The notes beneath the pieces were generated by a model that was given only the letters and a program-made list of their open reading frames with translations, did not search any database and was not told the DNA's origin. Shown here in pieces: positions 8,533 to 15,624 of a stretch of 40,395 nt of DNA (the stretch's first letter is position 1; every line of letters begins with the position of its first letter). The stretch lies in assembly GCA_023415595.1 (NCBI GenBank), contig JAEZJW010000068.1, positions 1-40,395 on the forward strand. The letters are read 5' to 3'. The stretch comes from Bacillota bacterium (GTDB taxonomy: Bacteria > Bacillota > Clostridia > Lachnospirales > Lachnospiraceae). Both the position numbers and the translations under genes were made by a program.

Positions 8533-9663
8533 TTAAATTATATGATCAGTCAAAGCAGCTTTCTCATCAATTAACCGGAGCAACTCCCGATTGTAAGATA
8601 ACTCTGCTGGGTACTCATAATCATTTGCAAGCTTTTCAAATTCGATTAATAATCTACTGGCTTCAGTTTCGTTTTTCATGATAAGCTTTTCGAATGCATA
8701 TTTTATGCGGATCTTCGATACCTCGTGGAGATTTTCATTAATATATTGCTGCAAATCGGGAGTGTATATTCTGATGGCATCATCTGCATTACAAAGGCCA
8801 ATTATTTCATAGAACAGTAATTCGCATAATAATTCTTTTTTCATCTGTTCTGGAGCATTCGGTGCATGGTCAATCATAAAATTGATTAAGTTCTTTGCCT
8901 CGTCGTATTGTTTTTTGTAATGAAGGTAGAAGAATCGAAGGTAACCCAGATAGAAATGGTCATAGCTACTATAATCAGCATCTGAGGGAAGCTCAAACCA
9001 TTCACTGGGGGCATCCCCTAAATTGATACCCCTATAATCAAATCGAATCCAGTTTCGATTGATCCAGAAAGCTTGACGGACATCTTTTCCCTTTAGCATT
9101 TGATATGTAAAAAGACCAGCATTTCCGATTCCGTTTCTTTTTTTGGGTATTGCATCGAATAATGATCGTATTAAAATATATATTGAAACTATCTTAAAGA
9201 AGAAACTAACTAGATTATCCACAATGAGATTACTGATTACTAGTAATATCAAACTGAATAATATATTTGAGAATATTCCTCCCATTGTGTATAAAACAAA
9301 AGGATAATTGAGGGGATCATTACCCGGTGGAGCCATATTACATTGACAGGCAATTTGATTTACCTTTACTTTACGTATTTTTAGCTTACCTGTCTGCATC
9401 CTGAATTTAAGATGAAAGAAACGGACATACAAAACTTGGTATCCTATGGTTTTTCCAAAAAGATATGTGCCAACAACATAGATAAGAAGAAATAAGATAT
9501 AGGAAATTGCATATGAAAGAATCGCAAACTGCTCAACAGGGACACCATATATTGATTCGATTCGTAGAATATAAGTATTGATAGATTTAACAATAAGATA
9601 AGTAATAACAATCCATAAACATATTTGAATGATTCTTTTTCCTTTGTCCGTAGCGTTTTTCAC
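8533..9663 (-). CDS. M50-peptidase-like membrane protein lacking the zinc-binding residues
   Basis: The 376-residue protein has about five hydrophobic segments in the first 170 residues and a soluble C-terminal half that looks helical and repeat-like. GTG at 9663 is chosen as the start because AAAGGGGG lies 8 bases upstream; the ATG at 9708 has no site. Residues 62-82 (YVVGTYLFGKTIGYQVLYVR), CNMAPPG (108-114) and the following FVLYTMGGIFSN match clostridial site-2-protease-like proteins. In these the first segment normally carries HExGH, but here it reads YVVGT. A later NDG-type motif is NAG (181-183). Both metal-ligand sites are therefore absent and a pseudoprotease role is inferred. It is transcribed alone from an AT-rich promoter region. 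Confidence 0.6.
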   Translation of the reverse strand: MKNATDKGKRIIQICLWIVITYLIVKSINTYILRIESIYGVPVEQFAILSYAISYILFLLIYVVGTYLFGKTIGYQVLYVRFFHLKFRMQTGKLKIRKVKVNQIACQCNMAPPGNDPLNYPFVLYTMGGIFSNILFSLILLVISNLIVDNLVSFFFKIVSIYILIRSLFDAIPKKRNGIGNAGLFTYQMLKGKDVRQAFWINRNWIRFDYRGINLGDAPSEWFELPSDADYSSYDHFYLGYLRFFYLHYKKQYDEAKNLINFMIDHAPNAPEQMKKELLCELLFYEIIGLCNADDAIRIYTPDLQQYINENLHEVSKIRIKYAFEKLIMKNETEASRLLIEFEKLANDYEYPAELSYNRELLRLIDEKAALTDHII

Positions 9664-9800
9664 AATAATTACCCCCTTTATATATGAAACTGATAATCCA
9701 GATATCATTTTGAACGATTGCTTATTATATTTACAATCTTATTACAGCTTAATAAAAATGTAAAGTATTACTAATTGCTATGTATTAATATGGATGTAAT

Positions 9801-9843
9801 ATAAAGGAAGTACCGGGTCCATAAGACCCGGTACTTCCTTTAT
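9801..9843. terminator. Perfect 19-bp inverted repeat
   Basis: Arms at 9801-9819 and 9825-9843 are exact complements, enclosing a CATAA loop. The stem core is GGAAGTACCGGGTC. It may be a bidirectional terminator or barrier between divergent units. As both neighbours point away from it, its purpose is unclear, and a lost gene or a small RNA end is possible. Confidence 0.6.
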
Positions 9844-10100
9844 AGAACAGAGTGGATAAAAAACAGGTGGGGGATTATATGGCAATTTCTCTGGAACCGT
9901 AAGTTATTTAACATCATGTCCTTGCATTTACATATTAATCCAATTACTAATTTTTGTCAAATACTATTTGTTTATATCGAAGATTGTTATATGAGGATGA
10001 GATTATTTATTAATGAAAGATAAATCAGGTTAACGGACATACTATGCACAAGTACCGAAACATGTCTTAACTATGGGATTATTTAGTAACATTTTTTATC

Positions 10101-10129
10101 TAGTCAAATTCATAGTACTATGCTATAAT
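10101..10129 (+). promoter_or_regulatory. Probable promoter of the ndh2 operon
   Basis: An extended -10 element, TGC-TATAAT, lies at 10121-10129. The -35 candidate TAGTCA (10101-10106) is 17 bases upstream. Expected transcription start is near 10136, giving a leader of about 85 bases. Confidence 0.65.
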
Positions 10130-10149
10130 TAATCTGACGGACAAAAAGA

Positions 10150-10167
10150 TTGTGATAAAATTGACAA
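10150..10167 (+). promoter_or_regulatory. Candidate Rex (NADH/NAD+ sensor) operator
   Basis: TTGTGATAAAATTGACAA matches the Gram-positive Rex consensus TTGTGAA-N4-TTCACAA at 12 of 14 defined bases. It lies just downstream of the predicted transcription start, a repressing position. Rex control of type II NADH dehydrogenases is established in Bacillus and Streptomyces; here it is an inference. Confidence 0.45.
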
Positions 10168-10177
10168 AAAAGGCTGT

Positions 10178-10206
10178 AAAATGTGTAGTTTTGGCCAAAA
10201 CATTTT
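10178..10206 (+). promoter_or_regulatory. Leader hairpin next to the ndh2 ribosome site
   Basis: GTTTTGGCCAAAAC (10188-10201) is a perfect palindrome. Outer AAAATGT/ACATTTT arms allow a longer imperfect stem ending a few bases before the GAAGGAG ribosome site. It could be an operator or a translation-modulating hairpin. Confidence 0.35.
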
Positions 10207-10220
10207 ATGAAGGAGCAATT

Positions 10221-12329
10221 ATGGAAAAAAGAATAGTAATTGTCGGTGCCGGATATGCCGGTATCTTGGCAGCCAAGAAATTAGCGAAAAAGCTTAAGAA
10301 GCAGGAAGTGGATATTACAATTATCGACAAAAATCCCTTCCACACGATGCTTACCGAGCTTCATGAAGTAGCTGCAAGCAGAGTGGATGAGGACAGTATC
10401 AAGATCAGCCTGAAGAAGGTATTTGCCGGACGTAAGGTAAATGTTAAGATGGATACTGTAACTTCCATTGATTTTAACAAAAAAAAGGTAGTAGGCGACC
10501 AGGAGACCTATGCATATGATTATCTTGTTCTGGCAGCAGGTTCCAAGCCTACGTTCTTCGGTATCCCCGGAGCAGAGGAGTTTACCAAGAAGCTTTGGTC
10601 CTTTGATGATGCAGTCATTCTTCGTGAACACATCCATGATATGTTCCGTGTAGCAGCCCGTGAACCGAAGTCAGAGGAGAGAAGAAGACTCTTAACCTTC
10701 TATGTTGTAGGTGCAGGCTTTACCGGCGTTGAGATGATTGGTGAACTGGCTGAATATGTGCCGTTCCTTTGTGAAAAATATGACATCAGGAAGGAAGAAG
10801 TTTCACTGGTGAATGTGGATGGATTAAGCAGAGCGATTCCTAATCTGACAGAAAAGCTTTCTGCTAAGGTAGCAAAGCGTCTGGATAAGATGGGCGTCAA
10901 GCTGGTTCTTAACACATTTGTAGCTGCAGTTGGTGAGGATTTTATTGATTTAAAACAGAATGATAAGATTACCCGCTATTCCTGTGGTACAGTAATCTGG
11001 GCAGCAGGTATCCAGAGCGCTGATATTACGAAGGATGCAGGCAGCACGCTTGAGCTTCAGCGTGGCGGACGTATCCAGGTGGATACATATCTCCGCTCCG
11101 TTAAGGATGAGAGCGTATATGTAATCGGTGATAATATGTACTTTATTGCTGAGGGAGAAGAGCGTCCTGTTCCTCAGATGGTTGAGAACTGTGAGCAGAG
11201 TTCCCATACCTGCGCTCATAATATTACCGTTGCTATCACCGGTAAAGGGGAAATGGAGGTCTACAAGCCGAAGTTCCATGGTGTAATGGTAAGCATCGGC
11301 GGACGTTATGCAGTTTGCCATGTTGGTCTGCCGGGTCATTTCTTCAGTATGCCTTCTTTCTTTGCTATGTTTGCAAAGCATTTTATTAATATTATATATT
11401 TTATACAGGTACTTGGCTGGAATAAGGTATTCAGCTATGTGAAGCATGAGATCTTTACGATCCGTAACCGCAGAAGCTTTGTCGGTGGACATTTCTCCAA
11501 CCGTACACCCAGCTTCCTGTTAGTAGCCTTAAGAGTATGGCTTGGTGCGGTTTGGGTATTTGAAGGTGTTATGAAGATCGTGGAAGGCTGGTTCAAGGGA
11601 CCCAAGCTGACGCAGTTCTTTGGTTGGGCAGATGCTTTCTATGATAAGATCTTAAATCCTGCCGCAGCAACTGCAGCTCCTGTAGACGGAGCAACCGCTG
11701 CAACAACCGCAGCAGCTGATGCAGCAGTAAGAGTGATGTCCACTGTAGGCAACACTGCAGGCAAGCTGATTCATTTAGCTTCCGATGCAGTATCCGGAGC
11801 AACCGCTTCTGTAGCAACAGATGCCGCTACCGGTGCAACTACGGCAGCAGACGCTGCAGCCGGTGCAGTTCAGCATACCGGTACCATCCTTTTAAATTTT
11901 GATTTCCTTGGTTTATTTAAGACTATTTTCGTATCCGGTAAGGACCTCGCTGATTCCAAGCTGGCAGATTATGCATTTAGATTAGATGTTCCTCTGATGA
12001 ACTGGTTCCTGAATAAGTTCGTTTTACCCTACGATGGTATGCAGCTGTTCATGCAGTATTTCATCGTTATCGCTGAGGTATTAATCGGTCTGGCCTTAAT
12101 GGGAGGTCTGTTCACAACTCCTGCAGCAGCATTCTCTCTGGTACTGCAGTTCATGTTCGTATGCACCACCGGTGTGTATCTCGGAACCTTCTGGATGATT
12201 TTTGCCGGAATAGCCGTATTAATCGGTGCAGGCAGAACCTTCGGCCTTGACTACTATGCAATGCCTGGATTAAAGAAACTGTGGAAGAAATTACCTTTTG
12301 TAAGAAAGTTGTATATCTATAATGACTAA
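10221..12329 (+). CDS. ndh2: Type II NADH dehydrogenase fused to a DoxX-like membrane domain
   Basis: The 702-residue enzyme oxidises NADH and reduces a quinone. The start at 10221 follows GAAGGAG; the ATG at 10152 has no site. Residues 1-375 form the NDH-2 core: FAD motif VGAGYAG (8-14), NADH motif VVGAGFTGVE (162-171), FAD-contact VIGDN (301-305). A hydrophobic helix lies near 378-400. DoxX-like segments follow at about 432-452, 603-630, 632-650 and 655-672, and the C-terminal tail is basic. An Ala/Thr-rich insert of about 75 residues (480-555) lies between the first two DoxX segments. It contains DAVSGAT (522-528) and DAATGAT (534-540), both matching the ApbE flavinylation signature. The positive-inside rule places this loop outside the cell. 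Listeria EET Ndh2 also has a C-terminal membrane domain. Confidence 0.88.
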   Translation: MEKRIVIVGAGYAGILAAKKLAKKLKKQEVDITIIDKNPFHTMLTELHEVAASRVDEDSIKISLKKVFAGRKVNVKMDTVTSIDFNKKKVVGDQETYAYDYLVLAAGSKPTFFGIPGAEEFTKKLWSFDDAVILREHIHDMFRVAAREPKSEERRRLLTFYVVGAGFTGVEMIGELAEYVPFLCEKYDIRKEEVSLVNVDGLSRAIPNLTEKLSAKVAKRLDKMGVKLVLNTFVAAVGEDFIDLKQNDKITRYSCGTVIWAAGIQSADITKDAGSTLELQRGGRIQVDTYLRSVKDESVYVIGDNMYFIAEGEERPVPQMVENCEQSSHTCAHNITVAITGKGEMEVYKPKFHGVMVSIGGRYAVCHVGLPGHFFSMPSFFAMFAKHFINIIYFIQVLGWNKVFSYVKHEIFTIRNRRSFVGGHFSNRTPSFLLVALRVWLGAVWVFEGVMKIVEGWFKGPKLTQFFGWADAFYDKILNPAAATAAPVDGATAATTAAADAAVRVMSTVGNTAGKLIHLASDAVSGATASVATDAATGATTAADAAAGAVQHTGTILLNFDFLGLFKTIFVSGKDLADSKLADYAFRLDVPLMNWFLNKFVLPYDGMQLFMQYFIVIAEVLIGLALMGGLFTTPAAAFSLVLQFMFVCTTGVYLGTFWMIFAGIAVLIGAGRTFGLDYYAMPGLKKLWKKLPFVRKLYIYND

Positions 12330-13296
12330 TTTATTAAAGATGGATGAAGACAATGGAATAAAGTATGAAGAGGCATTAGGACTTGTCAAAACGGAATTGG
12401 AGCATACCTTATCCAGATCACCACTTATCATCCGTGAATACACAAAGCATCTGTTAGCCTCCCAAGGTAAGTATATCCGGGCAGTCTCCGTCATCACGGC
12501 GGCAGAGGATAGGGACGGAATGGTTCCTCCGGATGCGATCCTGCTGGCAGCAGCGATAGAACTCGTGCACCTGGCATCTCTGGTGCACGATGATATCATA
12601 GATAATGCAGACCTGCGCAGGGGTAATGTTACGCTTCAGAAGAAATATGGCAAGCGTACGGCTGTCATCTGCGGAGATTATCTCCTCAGTGTTGCGCTTC
12701 GTATGGCAGCATCCTGCAATAACAAGCGTGATTATCTTGATCTAGAGCTGCATGACTATGTTGGTAAGGTATGCCTTGGTGAACTGAACCAGCACATTAA
12801 CAATAACAATATCAATCTATCGATCTATCAGTATTTTAAGATCATCTCCGGCAAGACGGCAGCGCTTTTCGAAGCCTCCTTCCTAGCTGGTGCGATGGCA
12901 GAAGGACTGAGAGGAACCGAACTGAACCGTTATCGGCAGCTGGGCTATGAGATCGGTATGATCTTCCAATTGACCGATGATTGCATGGATTTCGAGAACA
13001 CCAGAGCAGAAGCAGAGAAACCGGTACAATCGGATTATGAACAGGGTGTCATTACCCTGCCGCTGATCCATGCTTTTGCTGAACAGGGTGATTTCAAGGA
13101 TAAGGCCGCCAAAACAGGTATTACAAGGCAGGAGATCAATGAAGCAGTCGCTAAAACCGGCGGTCTGTCTTTCACACGCCTGATCGTAAAAAAATATTAC
13201 AGTAAGGCGATGAAGCTGATTAATGCTCTGGAAGCCTCAGACAGTAAGAAAGAGAAGCTGACCTATATCCTGAAGAAGGCTTCCCGTCTTGAATAG
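12322..13296 (+). CDS. dmkB: Polyprenyl diphosphate synthase (EET-locus DmkB type)
   Basis: The product is a trans-polyprenyl diphosphate synthase of 324 residues that would build the side chain of demethylmenaquinone. The first Asp-rich motif DDIID lies in VHLASLVHDDIIDNADLRRG, and the second is DDCMD within QLTDDCMDFENT. Both magnesium-binding sites are intact. The ATG overlaps the end of ndh2 by 8 bases (ATGACTAA), indicating translational coupling. An alternative Met 6 codons later (12340) cannot be excluded. Its place between an NDH-2 and a UbiA prenyltransferase matches the flavin-based EET locus of Listeria, where DmkB supplies a dedicated quinone pool. Symbol assigned by context. Confidence 0.82.
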   Translation: MTNLLKMDEDNGIKYEEALGLVKTELEHTLSRSPLIIREYTKHLLASQGKYIRAVSVITAAEDRDGMVPPDAILLAAAIELVHLASLVHDDIIDNADLRRGNVTLQKKYGKRTAVICGDYLLSVALRMAASCNNKRDYLDLELHDYVGKVCLGELNQHINNNNINLSIYQYFKIISGKTAALFEASFLAGAMAEGLRGTELNRYRQLGYEIGMIFQLTDDCMDFENTRAEAEKPVQSDYEQGVITLPLIHAFAEQGDFKDKAAKTGITRQEINEAVAKTGGLSFTRLIVKKYYSKAMKLINALEASDSKKEKLTYILKKASRLE

Positions 13297-13352
13297 ACTT
13301 AACAAGAAACCTGATCCGAAGATTTTAATACGTAAATGAAGGATGGGGATCC

Positions 13353-14255
13353 ATGCTGAAACGATTTCTGGATTATATAGAGATAAAAACAAAGATTACC
13401 AGTACCTTTGCGTTCCTGATGACAGTAGCTTATTTGCTGTATCAGGAACAGCAGATACGGTGGGGATTAACCCTTCTGTTTTTTGCAGCAATGTTTATAT
13501 TTGACTTGACAACTACGGCAATCAACAATTATATTGATACGAAGAACAACCATCAAACACTTCAATTTAAGAGAAGGACGGCACTGATTATCATTTATGT
13601 ACTGTTTCTTACCGGTGCGGGACTGGGTCTGTATCTGGCCTATCTGACTGATGTGATTGTTCTGCTTGCCGGAGGATTATGCTTTCTATGCGGTGTATTT
13701 TATACCTACGGACCGGTTCCGATCTCCAGAATGCCGCTTGGTGAAGTATTATCAGGATTGTTTTACGGTTTATTGATTCCATTTATTATTTTATATATCA
13801 ATATGCCGGTGGGTACATACCTGACTCTTGACCTAAACTGGGAGACAGTGAATTTAAGCCTTGAGGTAATGCCATTTCTGGCATTGATCCTCTTCTCTGT
13901 AATCCCCTTTTGTACGACAGCGAATATCATGCTGTCGAATAATATTTGTGATCTCGAGAAGGACATCGCCGTAAAACGTCATACTCTGCCGTACTATATC
14001 GGCAGGAAAGCAATTTATCTGTTCGCGGGACTGTATTACCTGTGCTATCTTGCAGTAATCGCCATGGTGGCTACAAGGATGATTTCTCCGGTCTGCCTGC
14101 TGTCTTTACTGACCATTGTTCCTGTCCAGAAGAACATCAACGTATTCTTCAGGAAACAGGACAAGGCAACCACCTTTATGACTGCAATTATGAATTACAT
14201 GATCATCATGGGATCAGTCACCTTAAGTTTATTCCTTAGTGCCGCGATTTCTTGA
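13353..14255 (+). CDS. dmkA: UbiA/MenA-type prenyltransferase (EET-locus DmkA type)
   Basis: This 300-residue integral membrane enzyme has about eight or nine hydrophobic segments. It would join a polyprenyl chain to 1,4-dihydroxy-2-naphthoate, giving demethylmenaquinone. The first Asp-rich region is NNYIDTKNN (close to the family NDxxDxxxD, with two Asp replaced by Asn). The second is NNICDLEKD followed by KRHTLP, as in MenA. A GGATGGGG site precedes the ATG. It lies 56 bp after dmkB and is probably in the same operon. The Asn substitutions in the first motif are worth noting but occur in divergent members. No methylase gene is nearby, in line with a demethylmenaquinone product. Confidence 0.8.
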   Translation: MLKRFLDYIEIKTKITSTFAFLMTVAYLLYQEQQIRWGLTLLFFAAMFIFDLTTTAINNYIDTKNNHQTLQFKRRTALIIIYVLFLTGAGLGLYLAYLTDVIVLLAGGLCFLCGVFYTYGPVPISRMPLGEVLSGLFYGLLIPFIILYINMPVGTYLTLDLNWETVNLSLEVMPFLALILFSVIPFCTTANIMLSNNICDLEKDIAVKRHTLPYYIGRKAIYLFAGLYYLCYLAVIAMVATRMISPVCLLSLLTIVPVQKNINVFFRKQDKATTFMTAIMNYMIIMGSVTLSLFLSAAIS

Positions 14256-14263
14256 CAGCAAAT

Positions 14264-14281
14264 TTGTCTAAAAATTAACAG
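14264..14281 (+). promoter_or_regulatory. Second candidate Rex operator, before the PplA-like gene
   Basis: TTGTCTAAAAATTAACAG matches the clostridial Rex consensus TTGTTAA-N4-TTAACAA at 11 of 14 defined bases and shares the AAAA centre and right half with the site before ndh2. It overlaps a possible -35 (TTGTCT) with TATTTA 16 bases on. Two such sites at both promoters of one locus strengthen the case. Confidence 0.4.
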
Positions 14282-14302
14282 ATAATATTTACATTTTTTT
14301 AA

Positions 14303-14330
14303 CGGGTTTATTCTTCCGGTTTAAAACCCG
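14303..14330 (+). promoter_or_regulatory. Leader hairpin upstream of the PplA-like gene
   Basis: CGGGTTT (14303-14309) pairs with AAACCCG (14324-14330). A competing CCGG-based stem (14316-14319 with 14331-14335) is possible. It might stabilise a highly expressed mRNA or mark termination of the dmkA transcript, though no T-run follows. Confidence 0.35.
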
Positions 14331-14389
14331 GCCGGATTTGAATAAAGATAACTAATCATTAACCTATTCATCAAAGGAGAAAGAGAAAA

Positions 14390-15508
14390 ATGAAAAAAAT
14401 TATTGCCTTATTACTCAGCTTAACGCTGGTAATGTCAATGTTAGTAGCTTGCGGTAAGAAAGACGCAGCAGAGACTACAGCAGACCCCACAGCAGCACCT
14501 ACAACTGCTCCCGCAGCAGATGACAAGAAGGATGACGCAGCTACCACCGATACAACAACCGAGCCGGCTGCAACCGAAGCTGCAGCAGCTAAGACTGGTC
14601 TTGCAGTATTAACTTCTTTAGCAAAGTCCAAGAATGCAGCAGCTGATGCTGATGGTCTTGCAGAAGTAGGATCCACAGTAGTAGCCGTATTAGTTGGTCA
14701 GGATGGCAAGATCTTAAAGTGCTCCATCGACGTAGCTCAGACTAAGATCAACTTCTCTAAGGAAGGTAAGCTTGTTACAGATGTAACTACAGTATTCCAG
14801 CCTAAGCAGGAGCTGAAGGAAGCTTATGGCATGAAGAAGGCTTCTTCTATCGGTAAAGAGTGGTATGAGCAGGCTAATGCTCTCGAGGCATATGTAATTG
14901 GTAAGACTGTTGACGAGATTAAGGGCATTGCAGTTACTGAAGAAGGCGTTCCTACAGATGCAGATTTAGCTGCTTCCGTAACCGTTAAAATTAAGGATTA
15001 TGTAGCTGCTATCGAGAAGGCAGTTGCAAGTGCAACAGATATGGGCGCTAAGGAAACCGATAAGCTCGGTCTTGGTATTGTAACTAACATTGCTAAGTCC
15101 AAGGATGCAGCAGCAGATGCTCCCGGTCTTGCACAGGCATATTCCTATTATACAGTAACTACAACAGATGCTGATGGTAAGATCACAAGCTGTATCATCG
15201 ATGCTTCCCAGGGTAATGTTAACTTCGATGCAACCGGTGTTATCACAACTGATTTAACAGTTGCTCCCCAGACCAAGCAGGAGCTTAAGGATGCTTACGG
15301 TATGAAGAAGGCTTCCGCTATCGGCAAGGAGTGGTTCGAGCAGGCTAATGCATTCGCAGCTTATGTAATCGGCAAGACTGTTGCAGAGGTTGACGGTATC
15401 GCATTAACTGAAGGTGTTCCCAGCGGCGCAGATTTAACAAGCTCCGTAACAGTACATGCAACTGATTTCGTAACTACAATTGATAAGTCTGTAGCTAACG
15501 CTCAGTAA
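14390..15508 (+). CDS. Two-repeat lipoprotein, candidate flavinylated electron carrier (PplA-like)
   Basis: The 372-residue lipoprotein has a lipobox ending in Cys21 (LVAC), then an Ala/Thr/Pro linker to about residue 67. Two homologous repeats follow, about 69-212 and 224-370. Each contains KKAS(S/A)IGKEW(Y/F)EQAN followed by a segment ending DLAASVTV (192-199) or DLTSSVTV (348-355). These endings resemble the flavinylation signature DxxSGAT, with Thr198 and Thr354 as possible FMN-acceptor residues, but Gly-Ala is replaced by Ser-Val. Listeria PplA is likewise a lipoprotein with two flavinylated repeats. It sits between the quinone genes and apbE. Codon choice (GCA, GTA, AAG) is very uniform, suggesting high expression. 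Function is inferred from context and repeat layout, not proven. Confidence 0.65.
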   Translation: MKKIIALLLSLTLVMSMLVACGKKDAAETTADPTAAPTTAPAADDKKDDAATTDTTTEPAATEAAAAKTGLAVLTSLAKSKNAAADADGLAEVGSTVVAVLVGQDGKILKCSIDVAQTKINFSKEGKLVTDVTTVFQPKQELKEAYGMKKASSIGKEWYEQANALEAYVIGKTVDEIKGIAVTEEGVPTDADLAASVTVKIKDYVAAIEKAVASATDMGAKETDKLGLGIVTNIAKSKDAAADAPGLAQAYSYYTVTTTDADGKITSCIIDASQGNVNFDATGVITTDLTVAPQTKQELKDAYGMKKASAIGKEWFEQANAFAAYVIGKTVAEVDGIALTEGVPSGADLTSSVTVHATDFVTTIDKSVANAQ

Positions 15509-15550
15509 TTTAATAGAACATAGGGTTTATCTGTATAACTGAACAATTAG

Positions 15551-15584
15551 GGGGGAGTATTAATATCATAATACTCCCCTTTAA
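15551..15584 (+). terminator. Terminator after the PplA-like gene
   Basis: GGGGAGTATTA (15552-15562) pairs perfectly with TAATACTCCCC (15569-15579), followed by TTTAATA. It separates the lipoprotein gene from apbE and may reduce rather than fully stop read-through. Confidence 0.8.
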
Positions 15585-15624
15585 TACATGAATACAGACT
15601 GTTTTTTAGAATGAGGTAAGTATC

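Larger units (their letters stand above)
9664..10220. other. Intergenic region between divergent M50-like and ndh2 genes
   Basis: This AT-rich stretch of 557 bp has no supported gene. It holds a perfect 19-bp hairpin (9801-9843), the ndh2 promoter (10101-10129), a Rex-like site (10150-10167) and a hairpin abutting the ndh2 ribosome site (10178-10206). An 8-codon mini-ORF (9879-9902, MAISLEP) has a GGTGGGGG leader but no other support. Confidence 0.6.

Noticed and set aside
9879..9902. Eight-codon mini-ORF with GGTGGGGG leader
   Set aside because: Too short to support as a gene from sequence alone.
10950..11492. Antisense frame within ndh2
   Set aside because: Shadow of the coding strand's codon pattern; no recognisable domain.
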